Assembly (NCBI RefSeq): GCF_019972115.1
Contig: NZ_BPFJ01000002.1
Coordinates: 62,001-126,000, forward strand
Length of the DNA: 64,000 nucleotides
Origin: Sulfurovum sp. TSL6
GTDB taxonomy: Bacteria; Campylobacterota; Campylobacteria; Campylobacterales; Sulfurovaceae
Direction of reading: 5' to 3'
The notes beneath the pieces were generated by a model. It was not told where the DNA came from, searched no databases, and saw only the letters and a program-made list of their open reading frames with translations. Shown piece by piece: positions 34,692 through 43,844 of the stretch; positions within the stretch are counted from its first letter, which is position 1, and each line of letters starts with the position of its first letter. The position numbers were made by a program, and so were the translations under genes.

Positions 34692-35666
34692 CTAATCAAA
34701 CATATCCATCACCGAGTTTCCATGTTCAAACACATCAAAAAGAGAGGCTTCCTCTTCCTTTTCAAAAATATTAAAAGGCGAGTCATCAAACACACCGAAC
34801 ATGGTGTTATACATTTTAGAAGAGTTATACATCATCCCTGACATCAATTGTGCGGATTGGCCGGAATATTTGGCTCCTTGATAGAATTTAGTGCTTGTAT
34901 CCATCATAGTCCCCAGTGGGGTCGATGCCAAAAAGCTATCATCATTTTTCTCAGTAGAACCAAAGAAGCTAGGCAGTTCCAAATCCATACCTATGGTATC
35001 TTCAAAGGAGCTCAGGCTCTTATTGAAAGAAAAACCTTCATCCCTTTTTGGTTTATCTTCCAAACGTAATGTTTGTTTGACAGTTAAAAGTGCATTGCCT
35101 ATGTCTAGACCATCCTCTAAGCCAAGTTTTTCCTTTACATCATTCACTCTTTTATCCAGCACACTTTCATATTTTGGGACCTGGTAGTCGATGTTTAATT
35201 CATCTCTTATTTTGTCTAATTTTTTCACTGCAGCACGGGGTTCTTTAATATGTAATTCTTCTTTTATTTTTTTTAATTTCTTCTCTTTTGCACTAAGTTT
35301 AGGTGCCTGTATATGTAACTCTCTACGTATTTTTTCTATTTCACTCTCTTGATGTGTCATTTGATGGCTTTTTATAGATTCTATCTTCTTTTCACTATGT
35401 TTTGGATCTACATTTTGAGGTTTTTTCTCTGCTTTATCTTCTATAATATCAACGTTCTTCATCTTGTGAAGAACATCTTCTTCAGGGGCCGTCAATGCTT
35501 TTTCTATGGGTATGAGTTCACTGTCCAACTCAGAAGAACTTGCTGGACTTTCCTCTTGTATCGTATAGGGAATCTTCATATCTTCTAAAGCGCTATCTTC
35601 ATGCTTCTTCAAATCAGCCCAAATATATACACTCAATCCCAGTGTGAGTAAAAGAATTTTTTTCAT
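34692..35666 (-). CDS. secreted protein with repeated KIRxELxI helices, unknown function
   Basis: A 324-residue protein I do not recognise. The start MKKILLLTLGLSVYIWADLKK is a signal peptide; an upstream in-frame ATG gives a poor leader. Residues about 105-225 carry a repeat roughly every 20-27 residues: IEKIRRELHIQAP, LKKIKEELHIKEP, LDKIRDELNIDY, VNDVKEKLGLEDG and LLTVKQTLRLED, each an amphipathic helix ending at an L-x-I/L. The C-terminal 120 residues are Met-, Ser- and Phe-rich with TPLGTMMDTSTKFYQGAKYS. It lies six codons from the AsmA-like gene on the same strand, so an envelope role is plausible. Confidence 0.65.
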   Translation of the reverse strand: MKKILLLTLGLSVYIWADLKKHEDSALEDMKIPYTIQEESPASSSELDSELIPIEKALTAPEEDVLHKMKNVDIIEDKAEKKPQNVDPKHSEKKIESIKSHQMTHQESEIEKIRRELHIQAPKLSAKEKKLKKIKEELHIKEPRAAVKKLDKIRDELNIDYQVPKYESVLDKRVNDVKEKLGLEDGLDIGNALLTVKQTLRLEDKPKRDEGFSFNKSLSSFEDTIGMDLELPSFFGSTEKNDDSFLASTPLGTMMDTSTKFYQGAKYSGQSAQLMSGMMYNSSKMYNTMFGVFDDSPFNIFEKEEEASLFDVFEHGNSVMDMFD

Positions 35667-35716
35667 CGTTTCATTCTTCCTTATGATCTGACTCATATTT
35701 TCATTATACACTATTC

Positions 35717-38308
35717 TTATTCGTTTATAATATGCCCTGGTGATTCAAGTGCTCTTTTGAGTATTTTTAGAGGTAATGAGAGGATATCTCCTCCGGCGGA
35801 GGTACTGACTTTAGGATCATCCAACGTGCCTGTAATTTGGAGTCCAAAAGTCATACTCTTGTCTTTTCCCATAATGATATAACCCACAAGAGGTAAACTG
35901 CCTACCAGCTTACCCAACTCTCTTGCTGATTGGATAGCAAGATTGATATCGATGGTTTTTTTCTGAAGATCAATTTCTCCTGTACCTGCGATCGTTGCTG
36001 ATCTTCCTTTAATATAAATAGAATCGAATATGATTTTTTCCTGTTTTATCACTCTATATTCGGCCAGCCCTTTTTCTATCGTAAAACCTTTGTCGGAATA
36101 ACCGGGATTCTGTAATGAGGCTAAAGCGGGTATGGTATTGATAAAGGCCAAAGTGTTATTATAAGCCTTAAAATCTTTCATCACCCCACCTTCAACAATG
36201 ATCTCACCCTTCATTGTCTTTTCAGGATCACCTGAGACTTTTAACGTATACCGACCATGCTGTAACCCCTTAAAATCAATAAGAGGATGGAGTGCTTTAT
36301 CTTGTATACGTAATGCCTGTATAGCCAAGATCTTCTTCTTTTTAGAAAATTTTATAATGTCTCCGGATGAACTTCCTATGGCTTGAATGTCTCCATTGGG
36401 TTTCACTTCCACATCATAACTGTCAGTTACTAAACTATAATCACCATATCTTAATTGACTGTTTTTACCCAAAATGATCAAACTTTTAGCTTCTTTCGAT
36501 TCACCTTTCTTCTTACCTTCTACACTTTTTGCTTTTTGCTTTTCAATCGTTAAAAATTTTTCAAGATCAAAGTTTAGATTGGTAAGTTTAATACGTGAAT
36601 TGGATTTATTATAATAAAAACGTTTATCAAAGGCATAAAAATTCAAATCTTTATCCGTTACCTCTCCTTCAAAAGGAACTCTTGTTTTACATTGATCATC
36701 TTTTTCATAGAAAAAACATGATTTTCTTTTCAACATGCCTTGAAATGTATAGGTTTTAAAATCTTTCGTTTTCATCGTAACCTTGCCTCCATCTTCAAGA
36801 GGGCCTGGGTCAGGTAAATATGTTTTTATTTTATTTAGATCATTGATTTGGATGGTGGTTTCATTTCCATCATTTGTAAGTTTCATAGAGAGTTTAGGTA
36901 TCTTGATATTGATATTTTTTTCATAGTTTAATGTAAAAGGCAATGTTTCATTTGTTAAAATAAAAAACTTCTCTTTTTCATCCCCAAGTGTGATACGCTT
37001 AGCATTAACTATGAAACCTGCCTTTTTCTTTTGCACATCCAACTTACCATTTAAATACCCTTCATAGAACGTATCTTTTAGAGTGATATCTTTTAAAGTG
37101 ATCCGTCCCTTTTTATACTGTACATTCCCTTTTTCAATAGGAAGTTTGATTTTTCCCAGGGACACATCTCCTTTGCTAAAGTCAACATTCACAAAGAAAT
37201 CCTGATAACTCTTTTTCAAACTGATATCTGCCATGAACAGCACATTGACTTTCCCACTTTTTTGATCGAGTGGTAAAACAATATCATAGCCTTTGAGTAA
37301 ATGCTGCATGGTACTCTCAAAGCGATTATTCGCTTTGATCTTAAGTTTTAAATTCGTGTCAGTATTGAGCAGATTGAGTATCTTAACATTGCTGCCATTT
37401 AAACTTATCCCTTCATAGGTCGGTTCTTTCAGATCAAAATAAAGCCCTCCATTGTGATAGCTCAAGATAAAACTTGGGGCCAAAACCGGTGGCAGATTTT
37501 CTTTAAAATGTATTTGCGTATCCGAAAAGAGAATTTCTCCGTTCAGTGCATCAAAATCCATTTTAAATGTATTATTCTCTATGGTGCCTTTACCCGTTAA
37601 AGAGAGGAGTTTATAATGCTTCGCTTTGACCTTTTCCACCACCCAACTTCGCACACCTTCATCAAGATCAAACATATCAATGATGCTTTTCAAGTCCGAA
37701 AAAGTATCACTAGTGAATCCAAAATCTATTTGGCTGCCTTTTTTACTTGCATTAAATTGTCCCGATGCGTTATATAAAGTGAAATAACCTTTTGTAGACA
37801 AACTAGCCTCATGCAGATCATACCTTAACGTTCCACTCAACATCAGATTATGTTCTTTCAGATTCAGTAAGGGTATGTCTGCTTTTAACATTTTCCCTTC
37901 ACGTCTTACTGCCCCTATAATCTCATAATCTTTACTCGATAATTTTAAAAAATCATTACGAAACTCAATGCCCATGATGTTATTGTCAAACACAATATGT
38001 TTCAGTTCAATAGATTGAAAAAATGTAAGTATATATTTGATACGTTCAAATGTATCATGTACACTGTTAAAAGAGGGGTCGGCTTTACGTTTGGGGAGAA
38101 TGACATGGTCTGCTTTTACTATAAGCTTTTTATCGAGTTTAATGTATAATCCCTCTACATTGTAGTCAGCAACTTTAACGGTATCCAATTTGATACCTGC
38201 CATAAGCCATATAAAAAAAGCGATAAAAAGGACAACCAAGAAGATGAGTGTATTACGTAAAAGCACATGGATAGCATGGGCAGAAAATATTACACTGGTT
38301 TTGATCAT
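35717..38308 (-). CDS. AsmA/YhdP-like intermembrane lipid-transport protein
   Basis: An 863-residue protein with one N-terminal transmembrane helix (LRNTLIFLVVLFIAFFIWLMAGI) and a long beta-rich periplasmic body, as in YhdP/TamB/AsmA proteins that bridge the envelope and move phospholipids. FNASGQF-type strands, EGVRSWVVEKVKAKHYKLL near residue 220 and the C-terminal IDLQKKTIDINLAIQSARELGKLVGSLPLVGYIIMGKDKSMTFGLQITGTLDDPKV, followed by LSLPLKILKR, are typical of the DUF3971/AsmA_2 C-terminus. It is shorter than E. coli YhdP (about 1270). Its 5' end overlaps the divergent mltG by about 65 bases. Confidence 0.78.
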   Translation of the reverse strand: MIKTSVIFSAHAIHVLLRNTLIFLVVLFIAFFIWLMAGIKLDTVKVADYNVEGLYIKLDKKLIVKADHVILPKRKADPSFNSVHDTFERIKYILTFFQSIELKHIVFDNNIMGIEFRNDFLKLSSKDYEIIGAVRREGKMLKADIPLLNLKEHNLMLSGTLRYDLHEASLSTKGYFTLYNASGQFNASKKGSQIDFGFTSDTFSDLKSIIDMFDLDEGVRSWVVEKVKAKHYKLLSLTGKGTIENNTFKMDFDALNGEILFSDTQIHFKENLPPVLAPSFILSYHNGGLYFDLKEPTYEGISLNGSNVKILNLLNTDTNLKLKIKANNRFESTMQHLLKGYDIVLPLDQKSGKVNVLFMADISLKKSYQDFFVNVDFSKGDVSLGKIKLPIEKGNVQYKKGRITLKDITLKDTFYEGYLNGKLDVQKKKAGFIVNAKRITLGDEKEKFFILTNETLPFTLNYEKNINIKIPKLSMKLTNDGNETTIQINDLNKIKTYLPDPGPLEDGGKVTMKTKDFKTYTFQGMLKRKSCFFYEKDDQCKTRVPFEGEVTDKDLNFYAFDKRFYYNKSNSRIKLTNLNFDLEKFLTIEKQKAKSVEGKKKGESKEAKSLIILGKNSQLRYGDYSLVTDSYDVEVKPNGDIQAIGSSSGDIIKFSKKKKILAIQALRIQDKALHPLIDFKGLQHGRYTLKVSGDPEKTMKGEIIVEGGVMKDFKAYNNTLAFINTIPALASLQNPGYSDKGFTIEKGLAEYRVIKQEKIIFDSIYIKGRSATIAGTGEIDLQKKTIDINLAIQSARELGKLVGSLPLVGYIIMGKDKSMTFGLQITGTLDDPKVSTSAGGDILSLPLKILKRALESPGHIINE

Positions 38309-39188
38309 CTCTTTTGCCTTTTATACAACACTACCCATTCATACAACGCGTACACTTTTAGTACCACAGGGCTCTATTACTCATATTATATCACAGCTGA
38401 CACAAAAAGGGTATGCTTTAAGCCCTATTGATAAATATATATTAGTCTTTCTTGGAAAACCTCAAAGTGGATGGGTAGATATAGGAGGAACACGTTTAAA
38501 TCGTATCGATTTTTTATATAGACTTACTACGGCAAAAGCTAAAATGGAAGAGATCACACTCATCCCCGGTGAAACTACAGAACTCTTCTTCACTTCAGTA
38601 GCCACAGACTTGGAACTTGATAAAACTAAATTAGAAACCTATTATAAAGAATTTTCGAACTATCCTGAGGCTGGCATCTATGCAGATACCTATTATGTAC
38701 CTTATGGTATCAGTGAAAAACATTTCATCCATTTTCTGCTTACGGAGTCTGAGAACAAATATAAAGAGATCTCTGAAAAGATCTATGGAAACTATAGCAA
38801 AAAACAGTGGTTAAATATACTCATCATTGCTTCTATCATCCAAAAAGAAGCGGCCAATACAAAAGAGATGCCCCTTGTTTCATCTGTGATTTACAATCGA
38901 CTTAAAAAAGATATGCGTCTGCAAATGGATGGCACACTGAATTATGGTAAATATTCACATATGAAAGTGACCCCTGAACGTATCAAAAATGACACAAGCA
39001 GGTTTAATACCTACAAATACAAAGGTTTACCGGATTCGCCCATAGGTGCTGTCTCTTTTGATGCGATCATTGCAGCGATCAAACCGGCAAAAACGAACTA
39101 CCTCTACTTCATGAAAAATGCACAAGGGGTACATGATTTTACGCACAGCTATAGAACGCATCGTAAAAATATTCGAAAAGCGCGTTGA
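38244..39188 (+). CDS. mltG: endolytic murein transglycosylase MltG
   Basis: A 314-residue membrane-anchored lytic transglycosylase that cuts nascent glycan strands. N-terminal helix ENITLVLIISFAFYTTLPIH, a LysM-like segment around LVPQGSITHIISQLTQKGY, then the catalytic YceG domain: LNILIIASIIQKEAANTKEMPLVSSVIYNRL with the conserved Glu of the K-E-A triplet, LQMDGTLNYG, YKGLPDSPIGAVSFDAIIAAIKPAKTNYLYFMKNAQGVHDFTHSY. The ATG at 38244 with AAAGGA ahead is preferred over one 18 codons upstream. The gene begins inside the divergent AsmA-like gene. Confidence 0.9.
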   Translation: MSVLRKSTWIAWAENITLVLIISFAFYTTLPIHTTRTLLVPQGSITHIISQLTQKGYALSPIDKYILVFLGKPQSGWVDIGGTRLNRIDFLYRLTTAKAKMEEITLIPGETTELFFTSVATDLELDKTKLETYYKEFSNYPEAGIYADTYYVPYGISEKHFIHFLLTESENKYKEISEKIYGNYSKKQWLNILIIASIIQKEAANTKEMPLVSSVIYNRLKKDMRLQMDGTLNYGKYSHMKVTPERIKNDTSRFNTYKYKGLPDSPIGAVSFDAIIAAIKPAKTNYLYFMKNAQGVHDFTHSYRTHRKNIRKAR

Positions 39189-39189
39189 T

Positions 39190-40833
39190 CTAGAACCAAA
39201 AAAGCTGTACTATGTTTAACACCAGCATCCCTACAAAACCTACGCGGCATACAAGAAGCGGATTTCTCTCTATAATAGATTTACTTTTATCAAAGTACGG
39301 TTGTACTTTCAAAGGATTACTGACTTCATACTGCATTTCTGAGTAGTTTCTGTAACGTTGGTCTGTATCAGTCTCAAGAGCTCTTAAAATAATACTCTCA
39401 AACCATGCAGGTATTTTAGGGTTTAATTTACAGGGTGCTTTGATACTTTTTTCAAAAGATGGGTTTTGAAAAGGTTCTATCTCTCCAAATGGATACTTTT
39501 GTGTCAGTACTTCATAGAGTGTCACACCTATGGCATAGATCTCTGTCTGTTCATTGACCGGTGCCTGTTTAAAACGTTCTGGTGCCAGATATGAAGGTGT
39601 TCCTGCGCGTGTCACATTGGAGTAAGCTTCAGTAATACTTCCAAAATCCACCATTTTAAATACCAACTTACCTTTACGTTCTGTCAGCATGATATTTTCT
39701 GGCTTGATATCACCATGCACTAAGTCATATTTCATCAAAAAATGTGACATCTTGAGCAAAAAACAAGCCAATTCAACACTCAAGTCCACAGAGAGCGGTT
39801 TTTTTGCACAGTACTCTTTGAGTGTTTGACCTTCTATGAAACTCATAATGTAGTAACGATGTGTACGGTTTTTAGGGATCACTGCTTTAGGGAAAAAACC
39901 TGCCTTCAGTCTCTTTGCCATCCACACTTCTTTGACAAACAGGTCAATCATGATCTCATCATACATCGCTTCATATGGTATGAACTTCATCACATAATTA
40001 AATCCCCGTTTTTCACAAAGCCAAGTACGTTCATTTTGGATCAAAGGTTTAAGCAGTGTATAGCCATCAATAACTTCACCCGCTTTATAATGCTCACGTA
40101 CGATGAGATCACTTTGCTTCAACTTAAGCCGAGGATCTACCTCTTTAATTTCAAGGACAATGGCTGTGGTATCATCAGGAAGATCAGCATGATGTAATTT
40201 ACTTGCTTTTTTTACTAAAAAAGAAGCACCCATTTTCATATCTGATCTAAGTTCATCATCTGAAAGTTCATTATAAAGTCCATCACTACAAAGAAGTATC
40301 AAGTCACCCGCCAAAAGGTTATTTTCAAAATAATATGGTGAAACATTCTCCTCTAGTCCCATAGCTGCCATCAGTACATTTTCCATACCCTCTTCATCCA
40401 TAGTATGATCTTCAGAGAGTTGGGTGAGTTTCGTATCACCATCAATATTTCTATGTAAATAGATGCGGCTATCCCCTACATTCGCACCGTACAGTCTGTC
40501 GCCTTCTATCACGACCAATGCCAGAGTAGTAACCAGTTCTTCACGATCATATTCTGCCATCGAATCAAGATAAAGTACTCTGTTGATATTTTCTATAAAA
40601 TGTTTTATGGACTTTTCCATGGTCCAGCTTTTTGGTCTATTTTTGAGCGCATTGATCAAAAAATTAGTTGTGTGTTTGGCGGCCTGTGCCCCTTGTAGAG
40701 CAGATCCTACTCCATCACAGACAACAGCGACAGTAATGTTCTCCATCACCTTCACTTCAAAAAAATCATCCCCTTTGAGCTGTGTACCTTTAGCAAGTGT
40801 GAGTCCTGATGTTTCGATACTTTGTTTTGACAT
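39190..40833 (-). CDS. PP2C phosphatase - Ser/Thr protein kinase fusion
   Basis: A 547-residue bifunctional signalling protein. Residues 1-235 are a PP2C phosphatase: GDDFFEV, VVCDGVGSALQGAQAAK, LYGANVGDSRIYLHR, LLCSDGLYNELSDDEL and DDTTAIVLE give the metal-binding aspartates. Residues 255-520 are a protein kinase: catalytic Lys in NYVMKFIPYE, VHGDIKPENIML (HxD loop), MVDFGSI (DFG), GTPSYLAPERF (APE), with a poorly conserved glycine loop. A C-terminal transmembrane helix (LLVCRVGFVGMLVLNIVQLFWF) anchors it. The same fusion sits in the nitrate-assimilation cluster of Pseudomonas (PA1782 group), matching its place after the nitrate transporter here. Confidence 0.88.
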   Translation of the reverse strand: MSKQSIETSGLTLAKGTQLKGDDFFEVKVMENITVAVVCDGVGSALQGAQAAKHTTNFLINALKNRPKSWTMEKSIKHFIENINRVLYLDSMAEYDREELVTTLALVVIEGDRLYGANVGDSRIYLHRNIDGDTKLTQLSEDHTMDEEGMENVLMAAMGLEENVSPYYFENNLLAGDLILLCSDGLYNELSDDELRSDMKMGASFLVKKASKLHHADLPDDTTAIVLEIKEVDPRLKLKQSDLIVREHYKAGEVIDGYTLLKPLIQNERTWLCEKRGFNYVMKFIPYEAMYDEIMIDLFVKEVWMAKRLKAGFFPKAVIPKNRTHRYYIMSFIEGQTLKEYCAKKPLSVDLSVELACFLLKMSHFLMKYDLVHGDIKPENIMLTERKGKLVFKMVDFGSITEAYSNVTRAGTPSYLAPERFKQAPVNEQTEIYAIGVTLYEVLTQKYPFGEIEPFQNPSFEKSIKAPCKLNPKIPAWFESIILRALETDTDQRYRNYSEMQYEVSNPLKVQPYFDKSKSIIERNPLLVCRVGFVGMLVLNIVQLFWF

Positions 40834-40927
40834 ACGTTGCCTTTGTGATTATCTTAAATTATAGGATAAAAATTATCACATAATTTAAAATAATAGCGAA
40901 AAGGTAATCTCGCTTGATGTGATAGAT

Positions 40928-41067
40928 GCATGAACGTAATGTTCATGCTTGAGTTTAGCATGTTTGCTAAAAATTTGAGGTTAGCTGTAGCTAATCGATG
41001 ATCTTTAGTGAATGCTCTCGACTCAATGATGTATATTAATTTTGTGATTTCTATTACATCAATCGAG
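40928..41067. other. cluster of four hairpins between nitrate transporter and kinase genes
   Basis: Three perfect short inverted repeats follow each other: GCATGAAC/GTTCATGC with a five-base loop (40928-40948), TTTAGCA/TGCTAAA with a four-base loop (40954-40971), and TTAGC/GCTAA with a four-base loop (40981-40994). A fourth, CTCGA plus TGATGTA pairing with TACATCA plus TCGAG, spans 41017-41067, directly after the transporter stop on the minus strand. No T run follows any stem. This is a structured intercistronic RNA candidate that could attenuate or stabilise the mRNA between transporter and kinase. Confidence 0.5.
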
Positions 41068-41069
41068 AT

Positions 41070-42350
41070 TTAGATCATACCACCTGCTTTGACTCCCCAA
41101 GTTGTTCTCCATCTGGTCTTCACAAGTGAGATACCTGCGATCGCTACTAAAACAACGGCTGCAAATATCATAAACCCTGTGGTATACCCATCAAAAGCAC
41201 CTTTTGACCAACCCAGTGTCTTGATCAATGCGGTACCACCAAGACCACCGGCTGCACCGATGATTCCTGTCATAATACCAATGTCTTTACCAAATCTTTG
41301 CGGAACCAGTTGGAATACTGCTCCATTGGCCATACCCAGGTTTGCCATGATAAGGAAAAGCACCACTATGGCTAGTCCAAACGGTAATGCTATTGTAGCA
41401 TTCACTACAGCCAGTGTTGCAACAGTACCGAAGAAAATATAAAGAGATTTTACACCACCCATTTTATCTGCAATGGCACCCCCTACAGGTCGAAGTACTG
41501 CACCGGCAAAAATACACACTGCGCCAAAATAACCTGCAACCACTTTTACATTGCTTTCATCCAATATATCAAGTCCGAAGGCACTCATGTCTACTTGATA
41601 AGTGTTCATTAAATAGACTTTCATATATCCTGCAAAACCTACAAACCCACCAAAACTCACTGCATAGAAAAGGTTAAACCACCATGTATCTTTATCTTTA
41701 AGAAGTTTTCCATAATCAGAGAGTTTTTTAGGTCTCGCTTTATAGACGGATTCTGGTGCATTTTTAGCGAGAAATACATAGGCTATCCACACCACTATAG
41801 CCATGACTGCACCTACTAGGAATACTGTTTCCCAGCCCCATTTTTCTGCGATCTTTGGAGCAAATAAGAAGTCAATGACCACACCGATGTTACCTGCCCC
41901 TGCAAGGCCAAGTACAATACCTTGAGACTTAGGCGGATACCATTGACCTGCCTGCGGAAGTGCCACAGCAAACGATGCTCCGGCAAAACCAAGTCCTAGA
42001 GCGACAATAAGTAAAGCATTATAAGTAATGCTCTCACCCATAAAATATGCCATAAGCAATGCTGCTATTACCACTGACTGTGCAATCAAAGCTGTGAGTT
42101 TCGCACCGAGTTTATCAACCCCAAAACCAAGTAAAATTCTTAACAATGCTCCAGATAAAATAGGAAGTGAAAGTAAAGTAGCTTTTTCACCTGCTGTGAT
42201 CATATAACCTGTAGCGGCTAATGCCTCACTTATTTCTGTAGAAAGTGGACCCAACATGGTCCAAACCATAAAACTCATATCAAAATATAAAAAGGCCATG
42301 AACAACGTTGGTGTGTGTCCCTGCCCTTTTAATGCCTTGAATCCTGCCAT
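41070..42350 (-). CDS. nasA: NarK/NasA-type MFS nitrate/nitrite transporter
   Basis: A 426-residue major-facilitator transporter with about 12 membrane helices. FMAFLYFDMSFMVWTMLGPLSTEIS at the start holds the conserved substrate Arg-region helix pattern of the NarK family; GFAGASFAVALPQAGQWYPPKSQGIVLGLAGAGNIG and AVCIFAGAVLRPVGGAIADKMGG are the two nitrate-signature regions rich in Gly. ATG at 42350 has an AAAGGAG ribosome site. It is transcribed divergently from cysG and the nitrate/nitrite reductase genes, with a palindromic operator candidate 69 bases upstream. It likely imports nitrate for assimilation. Confidence 0.88.
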   Translation of the reverse strand: MAGFKALKGQGHTPTLFMAFLYFDMSFMVWTMLGPLSTEISEALAATGYMITAGEKATLLSLPILSGALLRILLGFGVDKLGAKLTALIAQSVVIAALLMAYFMGESITYNALLIVALGLGFAGASFAVALPQAGQWYPPKSQGIVLGLAGAGNIGVVIDFLFAPKIAEKWGWETVFLVGAVMAIVVWIAYVFLAKNAPESVYKARPKKLSDYGKLLKDKDTWWFNLFYAVSFGGFVGFAGYMKVYLMNTYQVDMSAFGLDILDESNVKVVAGYFGAVCIFAGAVLRPVGGAIADKMGGVKSLYIFFGTVATLAVVNATIALPFGLAIVVLFLIMANLGMANGAVFQLVPQRFGKDIGIMTGIIGAAGGLGGTALIKTLGWSKGAFDGYTTGFMIFAAVVLVAIAGISLVKTRWRTTWGVKAGGMI

Positions 42351-42380
42351 TTTTTCTCCTTTAAGATAAATATTTGCTGA

Positions 42381-42435
42381 AGTATACAATGATAAGAGAG
42401 CCAACATTAATGACTTAATGATTAATTTTTAATCA
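42381..42435 (-). promoter_or_regulatory. nasA promoter with 17-bp palindromic operator
   Basis: TGATTAATTTTTAATCA at 42419-42435 is a near-perfect palindrome, 69 bases upstream of the transporter ATG. Exactly 43.5 bases from its centre, on the minus strand, is TATACT (42386-42381), a 5/6 match to a sigma70 -10. The position of the -35 shows no TTGACA-like sequence, so an activator bound at the palindrome would be needed. The same palindrome precedes amt1 and amt2. Confidence 0.65.
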
Positions 42436-42495
42436 ATTATATTTTGCCTAAAAATGGGATGAAATCGATGTTAAAATTTTAGTTTTAAAACACAT

Positions 42496-42550
42496 TGATT
42501 AAAAAATATACAATCTAATGGATACGTATCTATCCTTTTGGAGATATAAT
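42496..42550 (+). promoter_or_regulatory. cysG-nir-nas promoter with imperfect operator
   Basis: TGATTAAAAAATATACA at 42496-42512 matches the palindrome (in its reverse-complement form) at 14 of 17 positions. A perfect TATAAT -10 lies at 42545-42550, again centred 43.5 bases downstream of the operator centre. No good -35 is present. It should drive the siroheme synthase, nitrite reductase and nitrate reductase genes. Confidence 0.6.
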
Positions 42551-42569
42551 CCTTACAATCATAAAGAGG

Positions 42570-43844
42570 ATGAACAGAGAGATGAAAGAAAGACAAACTT
42601 TACCCATACTACTGAAGGAACAGCATATCCTTTTGATCGGTGGCGGGAATGTAGCATTACAAAAAGCAGAAGTATTGGCAGAGAATAATATCTCTTTTTC
42701 TGTCATATCTAAAGAAGCGCATCCTAAGATCCAAGCATTGTGTTCTGACATACAAATCAAAAATTTCAAAACCAAAGATATTCAGAATAACCTCATCGTG
42801 ATAGATGCAACAGGAAATGAAAAAGTCACACAAAAGCTTTTGAAATATAAACGCAAACATCCTCTTTTACTCAACGTGGTAGATAAACCTAAAGTATGTG
42901 ATTTCTACTTTATGGCATTGACAAAAAATGCACCTCTGCAGATAGCCGTGTCAAGTTCGGGTGCAAGCCCTACTGTGGCTAAATACTTCAGAGATAGGTG
43001 TCAGGCACTCATACCTGATAACATGGAAACATTTTTAGACATACTGCAAGCACAAAGAAACAAAGGTATCATAGAGATACAAAAAACGCTTGAAGAAATC
43101 GAAAAAATGACAGCGAAAGCGTATCTGGTAGGGTGTGGTCTAGGAGATCCTGAACTGCTTACACTCAAAGCCTATAATATTATAAAAGAGGTTGATGTTG
43201 TCCTGTATGACCACCTCATCTCTGATGAGATCATGGCTATCGTACCGGAGCGTACAAAAAAAGTCTTTGTAGGTAAAGAAAAAGGATTTCATACCAAACC
43301 TCAAGAAGAGATCAATAAACTCATACGCAAATATATCAAAAAAGGCTACTCGGTTGCACGATTAAAAAGCGGTGATCCTTTCATCTTTGGTCGTGGAGCT
43401 GAAGAGTTACTCTACCTTGCACAAAAAGGAATAAAAGCTGAAGTGATACCAGGTATTTCTTCTGCAGTATCCGGACCATTGATGGCAGATATTCCAATCA
43501 CAGCAAGGGATTACAGCAATGCCTTTACGGTAGTATCAGCCCACTTAAAAGGGAATTCCATCAATCTTGACTGGGTACCGATGCTGGAAAACAGAGACCA
43601 TACGGTCATCGTACTTATGGGGCTTACACGTATCAAAGAGATCGTGCAGCAGGCAAAAACATTAAATATAGAGATGAACACACCTTGTGCCATTGTCTCC
43701 AATGCAAGCAGAAAAAACCAGACTGTACTCACCACGACACTTGAGAATCTTGAAGAAGCTTCTCTTTGGGCTTCAAGACCTTCTATATTGGTCTTTGGAG
43801 ATGTCATACACTATACAAACACACTAAAAGAGAGTCAAAAATGA
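42570..43844 (+). CDS. cysG: siroheme synthase CysG (two-domain)
   Basis: A 424-residue fusion making siroheme from uroporphyrinogen III. Residues 1-180 are the precorrin-2 dehydrogenase/ferrochelatase domain (LLIGGGNVALQKAEVL, VVDKPKVCDFYF, VSSSGASPTVAKYFRD). Residues 182-420 are the SAM methyltransferase: AYLVGCGLGDPELLTLKAYNII, VLYDHLISDEIM, RLKSGDPFIFGRGAEEL, EVIPGISSAVSGP, PITARDYSNAFTVVSAH. ATG at 42570 sits right after AAAGAGG; the ATG four codons later is a fair alternative. It overlaps nirA (ATGA) and supplies siroheme to that enzyme. Confidence 0.93.
   Translation: MNREMKERQTLPILLKEQHILLIGGGNVALQKAEVLAENNISFSVISKEAHPKIQALCSDIQIKNFKTKDIQNNLIVIDATGNEKVTQKLLKYKRKHPLLLNVVDKPKVCDFYFMALTKNAPLQIAVSSSGASPTVAKYFRDRCQALIPDNMETFLDILQAQRNKGIIEIQKTLEEIEKMTAKAYLVGCGLGDPELLTLKAYNIIKEVDVVLYDHLISDEIMAIVPERTKKVFVGKEKGFHTKPQEEINKLIRKYIKKGYSVARLKSGDPFIFGRGAEELLYLAQKGIKAEVIPGISSAVSGPLMADIPITARDYSNAFTVVSAHLKGNSINLDWVPMLENRDHTVIVLMGLTRIKEIVQQAKTLNIEMNTPCAIVSNASRKNQTVLTTTLENLEEASLWASRPSILVFGDVIHYTNTLKESQK

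Noticed and set aside
38820-38870. MltG active site apparently changed (I-I-Q-K-E-A instead of V-E-K-E-T).
   Set aside because: As far as I can count, the catalytic Glu corresponds to the second Glu of the motif, which is kept.
42350-42570. sigma54 promoters before nasA, cysG or amt genes.
   Set aside because: I found no GG-N10-GC core at the right place, and TATAAT-like boxes at a constant distance from the operator fit sigma70 better.
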